Source: Candidatus Dormiibacterota bacterium (GTDB lineage: Bacteria; Chloroflexota; Dormibacteria; Aeolococcales; Aeolococcaceae). Taken from it: a DNA stretch of 8,391 nucleotides. The notes beneath the pieces are model-generated. The model did not search any database. It was not told the origin of the DNA and saw only the letters and a list, made by a program, of their open reading frames with translations. Positions within the stretch are counted from its first letter, which is position 1. Each line of letters opens with the position of its first letter. Position numbers and translations under genes: made by a program. Where the stretch lies: NCBI GenBank assembly GCA_019236085.1, contig JAFAJR010000194.1, positions 1 through 8,391 on the forward strand, given 5' to 3'. Shown piece by piece: positions 6,125 to 8,391 of the stretch.

Positions 6125-6585
6125 GGTCGTCGCTGCGCCGCAGCTGTCCCGCCGAGACCGACACGCTGGCACTCGGTGAGCGCATCGGCCGTGCGCTGGT
6201 CCCAGGCGACCTCCTGTGTTTGACGGGGGTGCTCGGTGCCGGCAAGACGGTGCTGGTGCGCGGCATGGCGCTGGGCGCCGGGATCCGTGAGGGAGCCGTG
6301 CGGAGCCCCACCTTCGTGCTGCACCACGTCTATCGCGGAACCCGCCTGGTGCTGCACCACATCGACCTCTATCGCCTGGGACCCGGCGCCGACATCGCTC
6401 TTCTCGACGTCGCCACGCTCCTGGATGACGGCGCGGTGGCTATCGAGTGGGGCGAGTTCGCCGACCTCCAGCGCCTCGCGCCGCTGTGGATCACCGTCGA
6501 TACCAGCGACCCTGCAGCGCGGGTGGTGGAGCTGGCAGGCGAGTCGATACCGGAGCGCATCGCCGCCGCTTGGAGTGATGCGTGA
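6121..6585 (+). CDS. tsaE: tRNA t6A biosynthesis ATPase TsaE
   Basis: TsaE is the small ATPase that cycles the TsaB-TsaD complex during synthesis of N6-threonylcarbamoyladenosine at position 37 of ANN-decoding tRNAs. Its 154 residues are a normal length. The Walker A motif GVLGAGKT is at 36-43. Family signatures follow: SPTFVLHHVY (62-71), HHIDLYRL (79-86) and AIEWGE (107-112). The start is GTG at 6121, whose bases overlap the thiL TGA, the usual sign of translational coupling; no independent Shine-Dalgarno is apparent. The stop TGA (6583-6585) in turn overlaps the tsaB GTG. The basic first ten residues (MRSSLRRSCP) look like a slight extension. Confidence 0.96.
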   Translation: MRSSLRRSCPAETDTLALGERIGRALVPGDLLCLTGVLGAGKTVLVRGMALGAGIREGAVRSPTFVLHHVYRGTRLVLHHIDLYRLGPGADIALLDVATLLDDGAVAIEWGEFADLQRLAPLWITVDTSDPAARVVELAGESIPERIAAAWSDA

Positions 6586-7124
6586 GCGTTCTGGCCATAG
6601 ACACGGCATCGCGACGAAGGATCGTCTGCGTCAAAGCTTCGGAGGATGGCGCGGTGCTCGAATCAGCCGAGGGAGAAGGCCAGGCGGTGGCTGCGGTGCT
6701 GCCGCCGGCCATCGCACGGTTCTGCGATGCAGGTGTGAGTGCAGTCGTCGTGGTGCGCGGCCCTGGCTCATACACCGGGCTTCGTGCCGGCATTGCGGCC
6801 GCGGTCGGCGTGGCGGTGGCACGGTCGCTTCCGCTCCACGGGATCGGCTCGCTGGACGTCGTCGTCGCCGGGTCAGCCGCTGATTTCGCGGTGCGCGACG
6901 CAGGACGGGGATGGGTCTATGCCGCCGGCCCGTCCGGCGGGACGGCGGTCCGGACGACGCTCGCGGCGCTGCCTGTGGGAGCTGCAGCGGTGACGGTCGA
7001 CGCTGTGCTGGCGCCACCCTGCACCCTGGTGGACCACGTCATGTCGCTGGCGGCTGCGGTGCCGGTCGCGCTCGGAACGCCGTCGCTGTCGCCGGACGGC
7101 ATCAGCGCCGTGCTGGTGACGTAG
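6582..7124 (+). CDS. tsaB: tRNA t6A biosynthesis protein TsaB (short form)
   Basis: TsaB is the inactive ASKHA-fold partner that dimerises with TsaD in t6A synthesis. SVLAIDTAS (2-10) is the phosphate-1-like strand and turn, and VVVRGPGSYTGLRAGI (56-71) is the family hallmark (GPGSxTGLR). Between them the usual H-x-x-x-L-x-P segment reads as QAVAAVLPP (34-42), with Gln where His is frequent. GRGWVYAA (108-115) occupies the place of the common DARRGEVY-like strand. At 180 residues it is clearly shorter than most TsaB proteins (roughly 210-240); the loss is in the second half, where the sequence is Ala/Val-rich and poorly conserved. The GTG start (6582) overlaps the tsaE TGA by 4 bp. The conserved interface half is intact, so I regard it as functional rather than a pseudogene. 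Confidence 0.9.
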   Translation: MSVLAIDTASRRRIVCVKASEDGAVLESAEGEGQAVAAVLPPAIARFCDAGVSAVVVVRGPGSYTGLRAGIAAAVGVAVARSLPLHGIGSLDVVVAGSAADFAVRDAGRGWVYAAGPSGGTAVRTTLAALPVGAAAVTVDAVLAPPCTLVDHVMSLAAAVPVALGTPSLSPDGISAVLVT

Positions 7125-7147
7125 CGGCCGGCTCGCCGGGGCGCCGC

Positions 7148-7153
7148 TATGAT
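7148..7153 (+). promoter_or_regulatory. Candidate internal -10 box before rimI
   Basis: TATGAT lies in the 41-bp gap between tsaB and rimI, 12 nt before the ATG at 7166. Initiation about 7-8 nt downstream would leave a leader of only 4-6 nt. No matching -35 is visible. This gap is the only break in an otherwise overlapping gene series, which supports a separate promoter for rimI-tsaD. The GC-rich stretch just before it (7128-7139) can form a short 4-bp stem. Confidence 0.4.
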
Positions 7154-7165
7154 GGTCTCGGAACC

Positions 7166-7720
7166 ATGCAGGTCGTACCGCGGCTCTCCGTCGAACGTAT
7201 GCGCTTCGATGACATCGCGGCGGTGCAGCAGATCGAACGCGAGATCTTCCTGTCGCCGTGGCCAAAGAACGCATACGCCAGCGAGCTGAGCCAGAACCGC
7301 CAGGCCTGCTATCTGGTGCTGCGGCGCGACGGCGTGATCCTCGGTTACGCCGGCATCTGGCGGGTGGCGAGAGAAGCGCATGTCACGACGATCGGTGTGC
7401 GCGCCTCGGACCAGCACCGCGGACTCGGCACAGTGCTCTTCGCCGCGCTCATCCAGCGGGCTTACGAGATGGGCGCGCGCTGGATCACGCTGGAGGTCCG
7501 CGCCACCAACCTCCACGCCATGCGGCTCTACGAGCGCTTCGGTTTCAAGGCGATCGGCAGGCGGCGAGGCTACTACACCGACAACGGTGAGGACGCGGTG
7601 ATCATGTGGAGCGACAGCATCCACGCGCCGGCCTTCAAGCAGCGGTTCGCCACCATCCTCACTGGCGTGGACGCTGCCGGCCTTGGTGGCGGCCCGCCGC
7701 AGGAGTACCCGGCCGCCTGA
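7166..7720 (+). CDS. rimI: RimI-type protein N-alpha-acetyltransferase (GNAT family)
   Basis: RimI acetylates the N-terminus of ribosomal protein S18 and, in some bacteria, other proteins, using acetyl-CoA. The 184 residues carry a GNAT domain at about 5-150. The acetyl-CoA site reads ASDQHRGLGTVLF (80-92), with the Q/R-x-x-G-x-G pattern. Glu110 in LEVRATN and Tyr122 in LYERFGF have the same 12-residue spacing as the catalytic Glu103/Tyr115 pair of Salmonella RimI. RRRGYYTDNGEDAVIM (132-147) is the RimI C-terminal signature. After it comes an extra tail of about 35 residues (SDSIHAPAFKQ to the end) that is Gly/Pro/Ala-rich and not part of the usual domain. The start is ATG at 7166. The frame is open farther upstream, but those codons are Arg/Gly-rich out-of-frame tsaB sequence. 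Met at 7199 is a less likely alternative. The gene lies between tsaB and tsaD, a conserved setting. Confidence 0.94.
   Translation: MQVVPRLSVERMRFDDIAAVQQIEREIFLSPWPKNAYASELSQNRQACYLVLRRDGVILGYAGIWRVAREAHVTTIGVRASDQHRGLGTVLFAALIQRAYEMGARWITLEVRATNLHAMRLYERFGFKAIGRRRGYYTDNGEDAVIMWSDSIHAPAFKQRFATILTGVDAAGLGGGPPQEYPAA
7701..7705 (+). promoter_or_regulatory. Shine-Dalgarno supporting the CTG start of tsaD
   Basis: AGGAG lies inside the last codons of rimI, with 11 nt to CTG at 7717. It is a near-perfect anti-16S match at the long end of normal spacing. It supports initiation at 7717 and translational coupling to rimI. Confidence 0.5.
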
Positions 7721-8391
7721 AGCTGCTCGCCATCGAGACGTCGTGCGATGAGACGGCGGCCTCGGTCCTGGAGGACGGCAGAACGGTGCTGTCCTCGATT
7801 GTCTCGTCGCAGATCTCGGCTCATGCTGCGCACGGCGGCGTGGTGCCCGAGCTGGCAGCCCGGATGCACCTCGAGAACATCGCGTCGGTGGTGTATGCGG
7901 CCCTGCAACCGCTGCCCGGCGGCTGGGATGACGTCGACGCCATCGCGGTGACCCGAGGTCCTGGGCTGGTCGGTTGCCTCCTCGTCGGCACGCTGTTCGC
8001 CCAGAGCGCCGCGGTGTCGCGGGGCCTGCCGCTCAGCGCCGCGTCGCATCTTGCGGGGCACGTCTACAGCGCCTGGCTGGCCGACGCAGCGCTGGAACCA
8101 CCGTTTTTGGCACTCGTGGTGAGCGGCGGTCACACCGACTGCGTCGAGCTGGTGATGCACGGGACGGCCCGGCACCTCGGCGGCACCCGCGACGACGCCG
8201 CCGGGGAGGCTTTCGACAAGGTGGCGCGGCTGCTCGGGCTCGCCTACCCCGGCGGCCCGGCCATCCAGCGGGCCGCCGACGGTGTGGACCCCACCCGGTT
8301 CGCGCTGCCGCGGACCCGGTTGGAGCACGGCTTCTCCTTCAGCGGCCTCAAGACAGCTGTGCGCTACCTGGTGCGCGACCTCGGCCCTGCG
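7717..8391 (+). CDS. tsaD: tRNA N6-adenosine threonylcarbamoyltransferase TsaD, 5' part
   Basis: TsaD transfers the threonylcarbamoyl group from threonylcarbamoyl-AMP to A37 of tRNA, working with TsaB and TsaE. The 225 codons in the window are about two thirds of a normal 335-345 residue protein; the 3' end is cut off by the window. Motifs are KLLAIETSCDETAAS (2-16), GGVVPELAARMHLENI (40-55), TRGPGLVGCLLVG (79-91), the metal-binding His111 and His115 in SHLAGH, VVSGGHT (134-140), DDAAGEAFDKVARLLGL (159-175), YPGGP (177-181) and FSFSGLKTAV (206-215). The start is unusual. The codon giving the universally conserved short N-terminus is CTG (7717-7719), overlapping the rimI TGA as CTGA. The only upstream in-frame standard start, GTG at 7606, would add 37 residues that are just rimI read out of frame. 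AGGAG at 7701-7705 is in place for the CTG. Confidence 0.96.
   Translation, partial: MKLLAIETSCDETAASVLEDGRTVLSSIVSSQISAHAAHGGVVPELAARMHLENIASVVYAALQPLPGGWDDVDAIAVTRGPGLVGCLLVGTLFAQSAAVSRGLPLSAASHLAGHVYSAWLADAALEPPFLALVVSGGHTDCVELVMHGTARHLGGTRDDAAGEAFDKVARLLGLAYPGGPAIQRAADGVDPTRFALPRTRLEHGFSFSGLKTAVRYLVRDLGPA

Noticed and set aside
7128..7139. CCGG/CCGG hairpin after tsaB as a terminator
   Set aside because: The stem is only 4 bp with a tetraloop and has no T-tract; such stems are common by chance at this G+C.
6911..7165. An upstream start extending RimI by 85 residues
   Set aside because: The extension is tsaB read in another frame, Arg/Gly/Ala-rich, and RimI homology begins only after the ATG at 7166.
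7606..7716. GTG at 7606 as the tsaD start
   Set aside because: It adds 37 residues of out-of-frame rimI sequence; TsaD proteins begin directly before the IETSCDET motif.

Overview
The window is one dense, entirely chromosomal block of housekeeping genes from a high-G+C bacterium (about two thirds G+C by eye, with strong third-position G/C bias). I see no RNA gene, CRISPR array, insertion sequence, phage gene or integrase. The gene content mixes habits of several phyla. A YbbR/CdaR-type protein beside glmS and the order thiL-tsaE-tsaB-rimI-tsaD are both familiar from Firmicutes (in B. subtilis the second block is ydiA-ydiE). The base composition, and apparent leaderless promoters with TANNNT 7-8 nt before a start codon, are more like Actinobacteria or GC-rich Chloroflexota/Dormibacterota-type lineages. 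The phylum is my inference and is not settled by the sequence.

Left block (1-3854, plus strand): the 3' end of a CdaR-like YbbR-repeat protein, then glmS (amino-sugar precursor for peptidoglycan), then one ORF that joins an AcpS phosphopantetheinyl transferase to an NnrD NAD(P)HX dehydratase. Middle (3838-4908, minus strand): a secreted coiled-coil plus CHAP-domain peptidoglycan hydrolase. It converges on the fusion gene with a 17-bp tail-to-tail overlap and diverges from thiL across a 178-bp promoter region. Right block (5087-8391, plus strand): thiL, tsaE and tsaB linked by 4-bp stop/start overlaps, a 41-bp gap with its own -10-like box, rimI, and the first two thirds of tsaD, which overlaps the rimI stop and appears to start with CTG.

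Functionally, the left and middle genes concern cell-wall supply and remodelling, a possible c-di-AMP link through CdaR, acyl-carrier protein activation and repair of damaged NAD(P)H. The right block supplies three of the bacterial t6A tRNA-modification proteins (TsaB, TsaD, TsaE; TsaC is not here), RimI, and the last kinase of thiamine diphosphate synthesis.

I found no wholly new system. The points most worth a second look are the AcpS-NnrD fusion without the usual NnrE epimerase domain, the leaderless promoter pattern, the CTG start of tsaD, the shortened TsaB, and the start and leader structure of the hydrolase gene.
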